Origin: Clostridiales bacterium | Lineage (GTDB): Bacteria > Bacillota > Clostridia > Oscillospirales > UBA644 | Assembly: GCA_003343705.1 (NCBI GenBank) | Contig: QAKR01000056.1 | Span: forward strand, 1 to 29,392 | Direction of reading: 5' to 3' | DNA length: 29,392 nucleotides | Shown here: piece by piece, positions 18,536 through 25,974 of the stretch | Numbering within the stretch: position 1 is the first letter of the stretch | Layout of the letters: each line of letters starts with the position of its first letter | Notes under the pieces: model-generated | What the model was told of the DNA's origin: nothing | What the model saw: the letters and a program-made list of their open reading frames with translations, nothing else | The model's database searches: none | Position numbers and translations under genes: made by a program

Positions 18536-19252
18536 TCAACGCACAACTTCAGTATTTAATATCATTATTATATCATCACCGTTTTCGTCAGTATCTAAAC
18601 GCCCGGCACGTAAAAGCTCTAAAATTGCCAGAAATGTGGCAATTATTTCAGATCGGCTTTGGCATTCATCAAAAAATGCTTCAAAGCGAACTCGGGACTG
18701 CCGACGAACCTTTTTAAGAACATACAGTATTCTGGAATTTACAGATACAATTTTTGTTCCTATTAACCTATTAAAAGTCTTCGGTGTTATATTTTTAGCT
18801 GCAAATGAAGAAACAACACGCCGATAAGCAAGCTCAAGCCTGTCCGCGGCATAATTATAATTTGCTGGAGGTTTCGGTAGCCCTGTGGGAACAACTTCTC
18901 TGAAAAATATCTGTGCGCCAATGTATTCATCCTTTAAGTCTTGTGAAATTCTTTTATACATAGCATAATCCCGCAGTAACTGTTCCAGATCGGCTTTAGG
19001 ATCTTCTTCTTCATCTTCCTGTACAGGAAGGAGTGAATAGGATTTGATATAAAGTAACCTTGCTGCCATCTCTATAAAATCTGCAGTAAGATTCCAGTCC
19101 TGCTCACGGGCTTCCTCGATATAAAGCATATATTGCTCTGTTAAGAGTGAAATTTTAATGTCGTAAATATCAAGCTGATGTTTTTCTATCAGATCAAGTA
19201 ATAGGTCAAGAGGACCTTCAAATACTTCTAATTTATAAGTCAGCTCTGCCAT
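18536..19252 (-). CDS. scpA: Segregation and condensation protein A (kleisin)
   Basis: The kleisin subunit that bridges the Smc heads together with ScpB. The 238 residues start with the family hallmark YKLEVFEGPLDLLLDLIEKH, followed by LDIYDIKISLLTEQYMLYI, and the N-terminal domain continues through MAARLLYIKSYSLLP. The C-terminal winged helix includes FEAFFDECQSRSEIIATFLAILELLR. It starts 3 nt after the stop of the site-2 protease gene with only a weak ribosome site, so it is probably translated by coupling. It is followed by scpB. Confidence 0.96.
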   Translation of the reverse strand: MAELTYKLEVFEGPLDLLLDLIEKHQLDIYDIKISLLTEQYMLYIEEAREQDWNLTADFIEMAARLLYIKSYSLLPVQEDEEEDPKADLEQLLRDYAMYKRISQDLKDEYIGAQIFFREVVPTGLPKPPANYNYAADRLELAYRRVVSSFAAKNITPKTFNRLIGTKIVSVNSRILYVLKKVRRQSRVRFEAFFDECQSRSEIIATFLAILELLRAGRLDTDENGDDIIMILNTEVVR

Positions 19253-19255
19253 AGA

Positions 19256-19945
19256 CTATATACCGAGCATTGCTGCACTGGCGCTTATAAAAAACGAGAC
19301 AATATTTCTATTTAAAATTGCAAGAAAGTCAAAAGAACGTAAAAAGATGATAAGTGCAAAGAAAAATATCATTGAGTATCTTTCAAGAGCATAATATTTA
19401 TAACGATATTTTAAAGGTAAAATTTCACCTACGATTTTAGATCCGTCAAGAGGCGGAAAAGGTATAAGGTTAAATATTGCAAATGAAATGTTTATTAGAA
19501 TGATATACATAAACAGATTTGCGAAGTTTTGCCAGAATATGCCGGAAACATTTAACCCCAACTTGAAGTAAATAAGTATATAGAGAAATGAAAAAATAAA
19601 ACTTGTTAAAAGGTTCGATACTGGGCCGGCAGCAGCAGTAACCGCTGTTCCTAAACGGGGTTTTTTATAATTACGGCTGTTAATCATTACCGGGTTTGCC
19701 CAACCGAAACCGATCAAAAGAAGAGCTATCGTACCAATCAAGTTCATATGTCTAAACGGATTAAGAGATATTCTCCCCTGATATTTGGCTGTGTTGTCGC
19801 CAAACCAATAAGAAACAAGTGCATGACAACACTCATGTACAGACATAGCAATAACAACGGCTATGGCAGCAAAAATTGTAAACTGTAGAAATTCAATAAA
19901 ACTGATGCGGCCAGTAATAAAGTTTATTAAATCATATAAAACCAT
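19256..19945 (-). CDS. Site-2 protease family zinc metalloprotease (M50)
   Basis: A polytopic membrane protease of 229 residues. The zinc motif HECCH (H37, E38, H41) sits in the first conserved membrane segment, and NLIPFPPLDG, with the third ligand D167, sits in a later one; both catalytic parts are intact. FRHMNLIGTIALLLIGFGWA and the AAAGPVSN loop are typical of the compact bacterial S2P group that also precedes scpA in other Firmicutes. It cleaves membrane-embedded substrates, but the substrate here is unknown. It lies 3 nt upstream of scpA and 13 nt downstream of a paralogue that lacks the catalytic residues. Confidence 0.93.
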   Translation of the reverse strand: MVLYDLINFITGRISFIEFLQFTIFAAIAVVIAMSVHECCHALVSYWFGDNTAKYQGRISLNPFRHMNLIGTIALLLIGFGWANPVMINSRNYKKPRLGTAVTAAAGPVSNLLTSFIFSFLYILIYFKLGLNVSGIFWQNFANLFMYIILINISFAIFNLIPFPPLDGSKIVGEILPLKYRYKYYALERYSMIFFFALIIFLRSFDFLAILNRNIVSFFISASAAMLGI

Positions 19946-19958
19946 AATGAATCCTCCG

Positions 19959-20627
19959 TTATAAAATCATGTTCCAAAAATCCGCAGCTTTTGTTGCAGC
20001 AAAAGTATAAAAGTTGTTAACACCCTCTCCTCTGCTAAAAAAAGCCGCCGCAATAATCAGTAAAAAAAATGAGTACTGGCCAAGTCTGTTAAATTTTTCT
20101 CCGCTTTTTTCAGGTAACAGTATATGTATTATATTACCCAACATAAATTGTGGCAGCGGGCAAAATGAAAAAATGAATACAGAAACATTAACCATAAATA
20201 AAGCCTTAAAAAGCACTACAAAAGGATAAATTACAAAAGTATAATAAGAAGCTTCAGATAATGTCATCAACAATGAACCACAGATAAAAAACAACAGCGC
20301 AAATAAGGTATTACAGAATAAAGTTAACACCGAAGCGGCTACCAACTGTCCTTTTTTATATATAGAAGTTTCTGTCTGTGATTTCCAACAACAACCAAAC
20401 AGTAAAAACATCAATCCTGATGCCGCATTATAAAGAGAACTAAATGTCTTTATAGGATTAACCGATATTTTCTGTGTTTTATCGAACATCCTACAAAATA
20501 GTGAAAACAGTAAGTCGCACAGCCAAAATGTAAAATAAACCGCAAATAGGCATATAACCGTTAAAAAAATATATTTTCCAAATTCGCCGTAGCGATCGGC
20601 AGTGCTGTCGAAAAGAGGAAATATCAT
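19959..20627 (-). CDS. Degenerate site-2 protease paralogue lacking catalytic residues
   Basis: A polytopic membrane protein of 222 residues. The start chosen is the ATG at 20627, which has GGAGG 6 nt upstream; an ATG 5 codons earlier has no such site. It aligns by eye with the next gene along much of its length: KISVNPIKTFSSLYNAASGL against the ISLNPFRHMNLIGTIALLLI region, and FSFCPLPQFMLGN against FNLIPFPPLDGSK. At the HExxH position it has WLCDL, and the LDG aspartate is replaced by methionine, so it should not bind zinc or cleave. The reading frame is intact, which suggests selection. It may act as a partner or regulator of the active protease. It is the first gene of the operon. Confidence 0.75.
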   Translation of the reverse strand: MIFPLFDSTADRYGEFGKYIFLTVICLFAVYFTFWLCDLLFSLFCRMFDKTQKISVNPIKTFSSLYNAASGLMFLLFGCCWKSQTETSIYKKGQLVAASVLTLFCNTLFALLFFICGSLLMTLSEASYYTFVIYPFVVLFKALFMVNVSVFIFSFCPLPQFMLGNIIHILLPEKSGEKFNRLGQYSFFLLIIAAAFFSRGEGVNNFYTFAATKAADFWNMIL

Positions 20628-20656
20628 ATAAAACCTCCGCATAATATTACATATAT

Positions 20657-20685
20657 ATTATACTACAAAACATTTCCAATGTAAA
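20657..20685 (-). promoter_or_regulatory. Promoter of the protease-scpAB-ytfJ operon
   Basis: On the minus strand: TTTACA (20685-20680), a 17-nt spacer, TATAAT (20662-20657). The start would be near 20650, about 23 nt before the first gene. It is back to back with the plus-strand promoter at 20700-20728. Confidence 0.8.
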
Positions 20686-20699
20686 GAGGGTTATAGATA

Positions 20700-20728
20700 T
20701 TGACACAAAAATATTTTAATGGTATAAT
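20700..20728 (+). promoter_or_regulatory. Promoter of the metallophosphoesterase gene
   Basis: TTGACA (20700-20705), a 17-nt spacer, TATAAT (20723-20728), both perfect consensus. The start would be near 20735, followed by AGGAG and the ATG at 20752. Confidence 0.85.
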
Positions 20729-20751
20729 ATACAGATTGATAGGAGAGATAC

Positions 20752-21606
20752 ATGAAAAGGAAAAAAATAATGACAATTGTACTTATCATCCTAGGAGTAT
20801 TGATAATAACTGCTCTAGGATTATTAATCTATATGAACATACATATAAAAACAGTATACCACACCCTTGCATACAATAATCTACCTCAGGGATTTGACGG
20901 ATATAAAATTATCCTGCTCTCAGATCTACACGATAAACAATACGGTAAAGACAACTCACGCCTTGTTGATATTATAAAGGCAGAATCCCCTGATGTTATT
21001 ATGATTTCGGGAGATATGCACAATGCCGAAAACGTAGACCCTTCATTTTACCGTTTTGCTGAGGCTCTTGCAAAAAACTACCCGGTTTACTACGTTGAAG
21101 GCAATCACGATCCCACACCATATAAGGAAACGATTGAATCTTTTGAAATGTTCTCCGAAAGCCTTAAAAAAGCCGGCGTAATAAACATGCGTCGCAAAAA
21201 AATATATCTTTCGGCACCTAACGGTGATAAAATAGCACTCCACGGTTATAGCTGGCACGAATACGGACCATACATGCCTACGTTTAATGAAGATGAGTTC
21301 AATATATTTCTTTATCACGACCCGCTTATTTATGACAGCATGGAAAAGCACCCTGATTTAATGCTTTCAGGCCATGTCCACGGAGGGTTTATAGATTTAC
21401 CGTTTTTCGGGCCTCTTGTTTCCCCTGCCGGCGGCACTCCGTTTATTCAAAAACTCGGCACTGATGCATTCTTTCCTAAATATGCAAAAGGCGTTTATGA
21501 AAACGGCAATGACAAGCTTGTTGTCTCTCGCGGGCTAGGTTCTTCAGGTATTAGTTTTAGGCTTATGCCCCCTGAAATTGTGTGTGTTACTTTGACAAAA
21601 AAATAA
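20752..21606 (+). CDS. Membrane-anchored calcineurin-like metallophosphoesterase (YkuE-like)
   Basis: A 284-residue protein with a basic start (MKRKK) and a membrane helix at about 7-28; the catalytic domain should face outward. All five metal-site blocks of the calcineurin-like family are present: SDLHD (D58, H60), SGDMH (D88), GNHD (N118, H119), YHD (H189) and GHVHGG (H208, H210). The ending SRGLGSSGISFRLMPPEIV is typical of the YkuE/YaeI/LpxH-like group of membrane-linked phosphoesterases. The substrate is unknown; lipid or teichoic-acid phosphoesters are guesses. The gene has its own promoter and RBS (AGGAG). No terminator is seen before secG, so some readthrough is possible. Confidence 0.92.
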   Translation: MKRKKIMTIVLIILGVLIITALGLLIYMNIHIKTVYHTLAYNNLPQGFDGYKIILLSDLHDKQYGKDNSRLVDIIKAESPDVIMISGDMHNAENVDPSFYRFAEALAKNYPVYYVEGNHDPTPYKETIESFEMFSESLKKAGVINMRRKKIYLSAPNGDKIALHGYSWHEYGPYMPTFNEDEFNIFLYHDPLIYDSMEKHPDLMLSGHVHGGFIDLPFFGPLVSPAGGTPFIQKLGTDAFFPKYAKGVYENGNDKLVVSRGLGSSGISFRLMPPEIVCVTLTKK

Positions 21607-21621
21607 AATTTTAAATAGGTA

Positions 21622-21650
21622 TTGCAAAAATAAAAAAAGTATGCTATACT
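21622..21650 (+). promoter_or_regulatory. Promoter of secG with extended -10
   Basis: TTGCAA (21622-21627), a 17-nt A-rich spacer, TATACT (21645-21650) preceded by TGC. Hexamers and extended -10 are identical to those of the tRNA-Ala promoter at 14870-14898, and 13 of 17 spacer positions match. Confidence 0.8.
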
Positions 21651-21681
21651 GTTATAGATGTAATTCTGTAAGGAGGTATAA

Positions 21682-21933
21682 ATGATGGATACAGTACAAA
21701 TGATATTGACCATAATCCTTCTGGTGTTCTCTGTTCTGCTTGTTGTCGTAGTAATGATGCAAACAAAAAGAGGCGAAGGCTTGGGTGGTGCTGTCACAGG
21801 GCAGAGCAATTTTTACAACAATCAGAAAAAAGGCGGAAAAGATGCATTTCTCAGAAAAACAACAGTTGTTGTTTCAATAATCAGCTTAGTACTTGTAATT
21901 GCGCTTAATATTCTCAGCTACATTGCACAATAA
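21682..21933 (+). CDS. secG: Protein translocase subunit SecG
   Basis: A small subunit of the SecYEG channel in the cytoplasmic membrane. The protein has 83 residues and two membrane helices (about 5-26 and 60-81) joined by the family's loop: MMQTKRGEGLGGAVTG, then a lysine/glycine-rich stretch. AGGAGG (21671-21676) precedes two adjacent ATGs; the second (21685) has the better spacing of 8 nt, so the true protein may be one residue shorter. In many Firmicutes rnr and smpB follow secG, but here a terminator and then a prophage end follow. Confidence 0.94.
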   Translation: MMDTVQMILTIILLVFSVLLVVVVMMQTKRGEGLGGAVTGQSNFYNNQKKGGKDAFLRKTTVVVSIISLVLVIALNILSYIAQ

Positions 21934-21950
21934 TAAGATATTTAAAATTT

Positions 21951-21990
21951 AAAGGCTGAAAGCCGGTCGAGAACCGTGCTTTCAGCCTTT
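21951..21990 (+). terminator. Rho-independent terminator of secG
   Basis: A 13-bp outer stem (21951-21963 and 21978-21990) with an inner CGGT/ACCG stem, followed by a short T-run. It lies 17 nt past the secG stop. Confidence 0.85.
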
Positions 21991-22310
21991 TAGTTATGAC
22001 CTTGAATTAAGTTCATCATATTTTCAACTTTTACATAACACATAATAAAATTATGTATTAATTCAATATATGTTAAAACACAATAATCTTGACGCAGGAA
22101 AAATTATATTGATACAACATATTAAAACATGCGTAAAATGTAAAGAATTGTCGATATAAACATTGTTTTAACTTTATAACAAGATATAAGTACGCAGGAG
22201 TTAAACCCAAGTATTTTTATATATTTAGATAAATTTGGGGCATACACAATTTATAAGGTTTACATAATATCAAGAAAGGACTCATAAAGCCTTTTTAAAA
22301 AAATATATGT
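21991..22310. other. AT-rich intergenic stretch between secG and the prophage end; probable location of a phage attachment site
   Basis: About 320 nt without a gene that I can support. It separates the chromosomal secG terminator from the last leftward phage gene, so the prophage end (attL or attR) should lie in or near it. An 8-bp word, ACGCAGGA, occurs twice exactly 100 bp apart (22092-22099 and 22192-22199), but that is too short to define anything. No strong terminator for the phage late operon is visible. No integrase is present at this end. Confidence 0.35.
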
Positions 22311-22514
22311 TCAATCCACTTTAGATTCTGAACCATGTAAATTCATTACCGCAGCAATACCTGCCGCAATACCCGAAATCACAAATCCAATAAGCACGGA
22401 TTTTACAACGTTAAAATCGTTCCAGTCAACCGCCGCTACCGCAAGGTTTGTCGTTATGTAACCAATTGCAGTTTGTAAAAACGTTCGTAACGCTCTTCTT
22501 AACCATTCTTTCAT
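22311..22514 (-). CDS. Phage holin (r1t-like)
   Basis: A 67-residue membrane protein, with the ATG at 22514 chosen because GAGAGG lies 7 nt upstream, inside the end of the amidase gene. The start MKEWLRRALRTFLQTAIGYI followed by a second helix (VLIGFVISGIAAGIAAVM) fits the small two-helix holins of the r1t group. It would form membrane lesions that release the endolysin. It is the last gene of the phage late operon, 2 nt after the amidase stop. Confidence 0.8.
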   Translation of the reverse strand: MKEWLRRALRTFLQTAIGYITTNLAVAAVDWNDFNVVKSVLIGFVISGIAAGIAAVMNLHGSESKVD

Positions 22515-22516
22515 AA

Positions 22517-23335
22517 TCATACCTCTCTCAACCAATAACATTGACTATCGTATTGCGAATAGCCCACTGCACCGTTAAATTCGGATTTTATCCACTGATA
22601 ACCATCAGGCTGAATACCGTTAATAAACTCCAATACCTTAACAGCCTTACCTGGTTTTGCTAAAGTTAAAACTTTACCTGTAGGTGTTTTGCCGTTAAAA
22701 TCAAGTGATGCTCTGACACGGACGCCTACACTATCAACAACCATTTCAAGCATTTTATTTTCACATCCATTATATAGTTTTCCAACTTCATTTCTAAACC
22801 AATTCATGTCTTTGCTGAATTTAGCAAGCCAATGGTCGCAGTCGCCATGGTTTGAAGCATACCCAAGAACTGAAGCTTCTTTATGCGAAACAATATCATT
22901 CACGGTAAATCCAAACTGTTTACAAAGATATGCACAGTATTCTGACGCTGCACGGAATATATTTTTAAAATAGTCACTATCATCAAGCCCGTCCTCGCAT
23001 ATCTCAAATTGAATATGCGCTTGCGGATTGTAATTAAAACTACCTTTGATACCGCTGCCACAGCCCCAACAAGCATATTCGTAAGGAAGTGTTTCAATGA
23101 CTATGATCTCTCCCTTTTTATCTTTACCAATAAAAGCATGCATACATTTGTCTATTCCTGACTGATTCCAATGATTACCATATTCGTTTTTACCGAGATT
23201 TGTTTCATCATCAACATAACGCTTTAAATTCGGATTGTTCGCACCTGTACTGTGCACGAGAATACCGACTGGATCTGCAGCTTTTGCAGATTTATAACAA
23301 CTATTCTTTGTCTGATATGAAGTTATAATATTCAT
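22517..23335 (-). CDS. Phage endolysin: N-acetylmuramoyl-L-alanine amidase
   Basis: Cleaves the amide bond between muramic acid and the stem peptide to lyse the host wall. The 272 residues begin with an Amidase_2/PGRP-type catalytic domain (about 1-185): first zinc ligand H28 in ILVHSTGANNP, second H151 in SHKEA, and probably D165 in SNHGDCDHW as third. A C-terminal SH3-like domain (about 197-272: VRVRASLDFNGKTPTGKV onward) should bind the wall. There is no signal peptide, so export depends on the holin. The start overlaps the preceding gene's stop by 4 bp, with GGAG upstream. Confidence 0.93.
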   Translation of the reverse strand: MNIITSYQTKNSCYKSAKAADPVGILVHSTGANNPNLKRYVDDETNLGKNEYGNHWNQSGIDKCMHAFIGKDKKGEIIVIETLPYEYACWGCGSGIKGSFNYNPQAHIQFEICEDGLDDSDYFKNIFRAASEYCAYLCKQFGFTVNDIVSHKEASVLGYASNHGDCDHWLAKFSKDMNWFRNEVGKLYNGCENKMLEMVVDSVGVRVRASLDFNGKTPTGKVLTLAKPGKAVKVLEFINGIQPDGYQWIKSEFNGAVGYSQYDSQCYWLREV

Positions 23336-23556
23336 CGGACATCTCCTTTTTCAAGGTCTGCGAGGCGATGCTCGCAGACCTTCATTTTTTCCTCCTGAAC
23401 AAACATACGCTCAATTATACCATTATGTTTATCTACTTTGATTTCAAGCTGTTTTAAGCGGTATGTTGTCAGCCTTGCCGATGCTAATATGCCACACAGC
23501 GAGCCAAGCGCAGACCCGGCAAGAGTTATCAAGGCAATTAACAATTCAGTATTCAT
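23332..23556 (-). CDS. Small phage lysis-module membrane protein with coiled-coil tail
   Basis: A 74-residue protein with one N-terminal membrane helix (about 5-25: LIALITLAGSALGSLCGIL) followed by a charged helix likely to form a coiled coil (RLKQLEIKVDKHNGIIERM, then EHRLADLEKGD). Proteins of this plan sit beside the endolysin in many clostridial siphophages, often annotated as a holin accessory. Here it overlaps the stop of the 209-residue gene and the start of the amidase gene, 4 bp each. A lysis role is inferred from context. Confidence 0.8.
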   Translation of the reverse strand: MNTELLIALITLAGSALGSLCGILASARLTTYRLKQLEIKVDKHNGIIERMFVQEEKMKVCEHRLADLEKGDVR

Positions 23557-24182
23557 TTTACCGATTCGCTCTCATTTCTTATTATTTGCTCAGCCTCTTC
23601 GGAAATAGAATACAAAGCATGAGCGGAAATATCATGATTCAATATTTTTTCTATATATCGTTTAACCATGATTTCAGTTTTTTGAGGATTCGAATATTGA
23701 GATTGTTCTGGAGCAGTAATCTTCATCATTGATTTTAAAGTAATTTTTCCGCTGTCATTCTGTGCATTGCTTTCGTTTACAAGATTTTCTGCAAGTTTTA
23801 AACCGTATTCATACATTGAAAGAGGCTGAACATTGGCTAAATCGAAATTACAGATAGTTCGTATTGCGTCAATTTTTGCAATTGTATCTTTATCATTCTT
23901 GTTAATCAGGCCGTCTTTTATTGCATCAATTTTCGGAAAGAAAACAGACCAATGAGCTCCTGTTTCATGCTGCCAAGTAAATAAAGCTTCCGCTAAATCT
24001 TGTGTGGCTTTTTTAACTGCAGAATTTATATTTTTTCTATCTGTTATTGAAAGCAGTTTTTCTTGAATTTCTCTTCGTTTGTTTAACAGGGTTTCCGTTG
24101 CAGTGTGCTTCGGAGAAAGATCATCTTTCTTGGAAAACAGGTCTACTAAATTTGTACATGCATTAAAATCTATAGTCAACAT
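23553..24182 (-). CDS. Phage protein of unknown function (209 aa)
   Basis: A soluble, mostly helical, charged protein without membrane segments or a motif I recognise. It lies between the tail-fibre gene and the lysis cassette and overlaps the next gene by 4 bp (ATGA), so it belongs to the late operon. AAGGAGTG lies about 11 nt before the ATG. By position it could be a tail-fibre chaperone, a fibre accessory or a lysis-timing protein, but nothing in the sequence decides this. Confidence 0.7.
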   Translation of the reverse strand: MLTIDFNACTNLVDLFSKKDDLSPKHTATETLLNKRREIQEKLLSITDRKNINSAVKKATQDLAEALFTWQHETGAHWSVFFPKIDAIKDGLINKNDKDTIAKIDAIRTICNFDLANVQPLSMYEYGLKLAENLVNESNAQNDSGKITLKSMMKITAPEQSQYSNPQKTEIMVKRYIEKILNHDISAHALYSISEEAEQIIRNESESVK

Positions 24183-24203
24183 AACAAAAAATTCACTCCT
24201 TTA

Positions 24204-25523
24204 TTAAAAGTTTGCATTTAAACACATAGGGTAAACACTGTAAATTCTTGAAAGAGTGTCCGAATCTGTATCTTTCCAATAAGTAGAATCTGATAAACCT
24301 AAGTTAGCTTTATATTTAAAATTAGCTAAAGGAATTTTGGTAATACCGTTCACATTGGCTTCGGCGGCAGAAGAAGTTGAATCAATATAACAATTTGAAA
24401 ACGTAATGTCATTGGAACAACCAATAGGCTTATTACTGTTTACAGCCCCAAACAGCCTTGTTATATAAGACGATTGACGAAGACCGAAACATTTACTTAA
24501 AGTAATTATGTAATCAGAGGCACTATAGTTTATATAGCCTATTAATAATCCTGCAAATATTTTATTTATTCCAGACCCTTTACTCGTATCATTATCTTCA
24601 AAAGATATCCCGTCACAGTAACATTCACGAAAACTCTTCGGGGTGTCTGTTTTGCCCCAAAGACCTCCCAAATAAATATTACCGGTATCCATAGCGGCTC
24701 TTACACCTTCATTAATAATAAACTTTACATTAGTGGCTCCGCAGTTAATCATATATTTAGGTGTAGCTCCACAGAATGCTCCTGCAGCCAATGGACCGTA
24801 AGCTGCAGTTGCTGTTTCAGTCAAGCCTGATCTACTGATAGATATTACTGGATTATACATAAAAGTATTAGTTATTTCTGTAGAAGAGCTAAAAAAACCT
24901 ATTTTATAATCGGACCCGTAGTTACATATATATGCATCTTTAATCTGTAAGTCATATACAAACATATTTGCACACAAATTACCGTATGTATAGACGTTCT
25001 TTAATGCATGGCCGCAACCATATATATAAACAATTCTTGGACTACCTTCTGTACTAAGCCCAGGGAAAGTGGTACGGTATTTAAATAAATCAATGTCATT
25101 CATTAAAACAAATATCTTAATGGATTCTGTTTTAGACATTATCGCAGCCCTGCCAAAGTCTTCAGGTGTTCTTATTGCATACATGGGTGCGTATAAAGAA
25201 GACCATTGATATGTACCAAGGTATTCCAATGACGGGCTTGCAAAATCTTCCCAAGTTTTATTCAAATCTCGAGGGTAATTATTAGGAATGCCTAAAATTC
25301 CGGTAGACAGTTCTTGAAAGGTAGGGTATACCCCCGCTTTTGTAACCTTTCCCCCTTTGGCGTTGACCGACTGAGTAATAAGCGCCTTGCCGTCAACGCC
25401 AGATTGAAAAAGCCCAGTTAATGCAGATTCAATAATGTCGCTATTTTTATTGAAGTCATCTATGTTATAATAATCTGTTTTAGCAGGTTTTATTAAACGA
25501 TAATTATTTGTATATTCAGCCAT
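24204..25523 (-). CDS. Phage tail fibre / receptor-binding protein
   Basis: The 439 residues begin with YTNNYRLIKPAKTDYYNIDD and FNKNSDIIESALTGLF, the usual start of fibre proteins that attach to a siphophage baseplate. After about residue 100 the sequence becomes rich in G, S, Y and T, with short repeats such as IYLGGLWGKTDT...ECYCDG and IFAGLLIGYINY...SKCFG, resembling GLUG-type beta-helix repeats of surface proteins. Distal tip binding to host surface glycans or proteins is inferred. GAGAGG precedes the ATG. It is followed by the unknown 209-residue gene. Confidence 0.8.
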   Translation of the reverse strand: MAEYTNNYRLIKPAKTDYYNIDDFNKNSDIIESALTGLFQSGVDGKALITQSVNAKGGKVTKAGVYPTFQELSTGILGIPNNYPRDLNKTWEDFASPSLEYLGTYQWSSLYAPMYAIRTPEDFGRAAIMSKTESIKIFVLMNDIDLFKYRTTFPGLSTEGSPRIVYIYGCGHALKNVYTYGNLCANMFVYDLQIKDAYICNYGSDYKIGFFSSSTEITNTFMYNPVISISRSGLTETATAAYGPLAAGAFCGATPKYMINCGATNVKFIINEGVRAAMDTGNIYLGGLWGKTDTPKSFRECYCDGISFEDNDTSKGSGINKIFAGLLIGYINYSASDYIITLSKCFGLRQSSYITRLFGAVNSNKPIGCSNDITFSNCYIDSTSSAAEANVNGITKIPLANFKYKANLGLSDSTYWKDTDSDTLSRIYSVYPMCLNANF

Positions 25524-25524
25524 T

Positions 25525-25974
25525 TTATAATACCTCTCTTCTTAATTCTTGATGCTTGAATTTTGATAAGCCAGCCTGCGTAAATAATTTGTTTTGCAAT
25601 GTGCCATGCGTATTACAATCCCTTCCGGATTCTATTTGGGCTTGCAACCAAAGCAAACACTTTTCTATATCATTCAAATCAACATTGTTTAAAGATTTTT
25701 TATTCGGAATATCTGCTAAATATTTGTATTCTGGTGGTTCGTAGTAATAATCAGCGATTATTTTTATATTTTCACAGATACGTTTTATGTCACTTGTATT
25801 TGGGATTCCTGTATTATCCCAAACTTTATATATCAGCTGCGGAATGTTATAAGGTAATTTATTTAGTGTTTCATGCAAACATTCTATATTTTTTTCAATC
25901 GCATTCAAATCGGATACATTTATATACTCTTCAGGTTTCCAATCAGCTCCTATTTTATTCCAGCCTACAATCAT
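25525..25974 (-). CDS. Small phage tail/baseplate protein with a two-fold repeat (149 aa)
   Basis: A 149-residue protein with two related segments: INVSDLNAIEKNIECLHETL near residues 18-38 and LNNVDLNDIEKCLLWLQAQI near 95-114. Both have the form VxDLNxIEKxxxxL. The ATG overlaps the stop of the tail-hub gene by one base (TAATG). The DLN-x-IE pattern is also found in short proteins and fibre heads next to baseplate hubs in clostridial phages, so it may link the hub to the fibre; this is inferred. Confidence 0.75.
   Translation of the reverse strand: MIVGWNKIGADWKPEEYINVSDLNAIEKNIECLHETLNKLPYNIPQLIYKVWDNTGIPNTSDIKRICENIKIIADYYYEPPEYKYLADIPNKKSLNNVDLNDIEKCLLWLQAQIESGRDCNTHGTLQNKLFTQAGLSKFKHQELRREVL

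Noticed and set aside
22092..22199. ACGCAGGA repeated 100 bp apart as phage integrase arm sites
   Set aside because: Eight bases with no shared flanks is close to chance in a region this size, and no integrase is visible.
22276..22297. Hairpin AAAGG...CCTTTTT as terminator between secG and holin
   Set aside because: The stem is only 5 bp with a 10-nt loop, and its T-run lies on the plus strand, away from the phage operon it would need to end.
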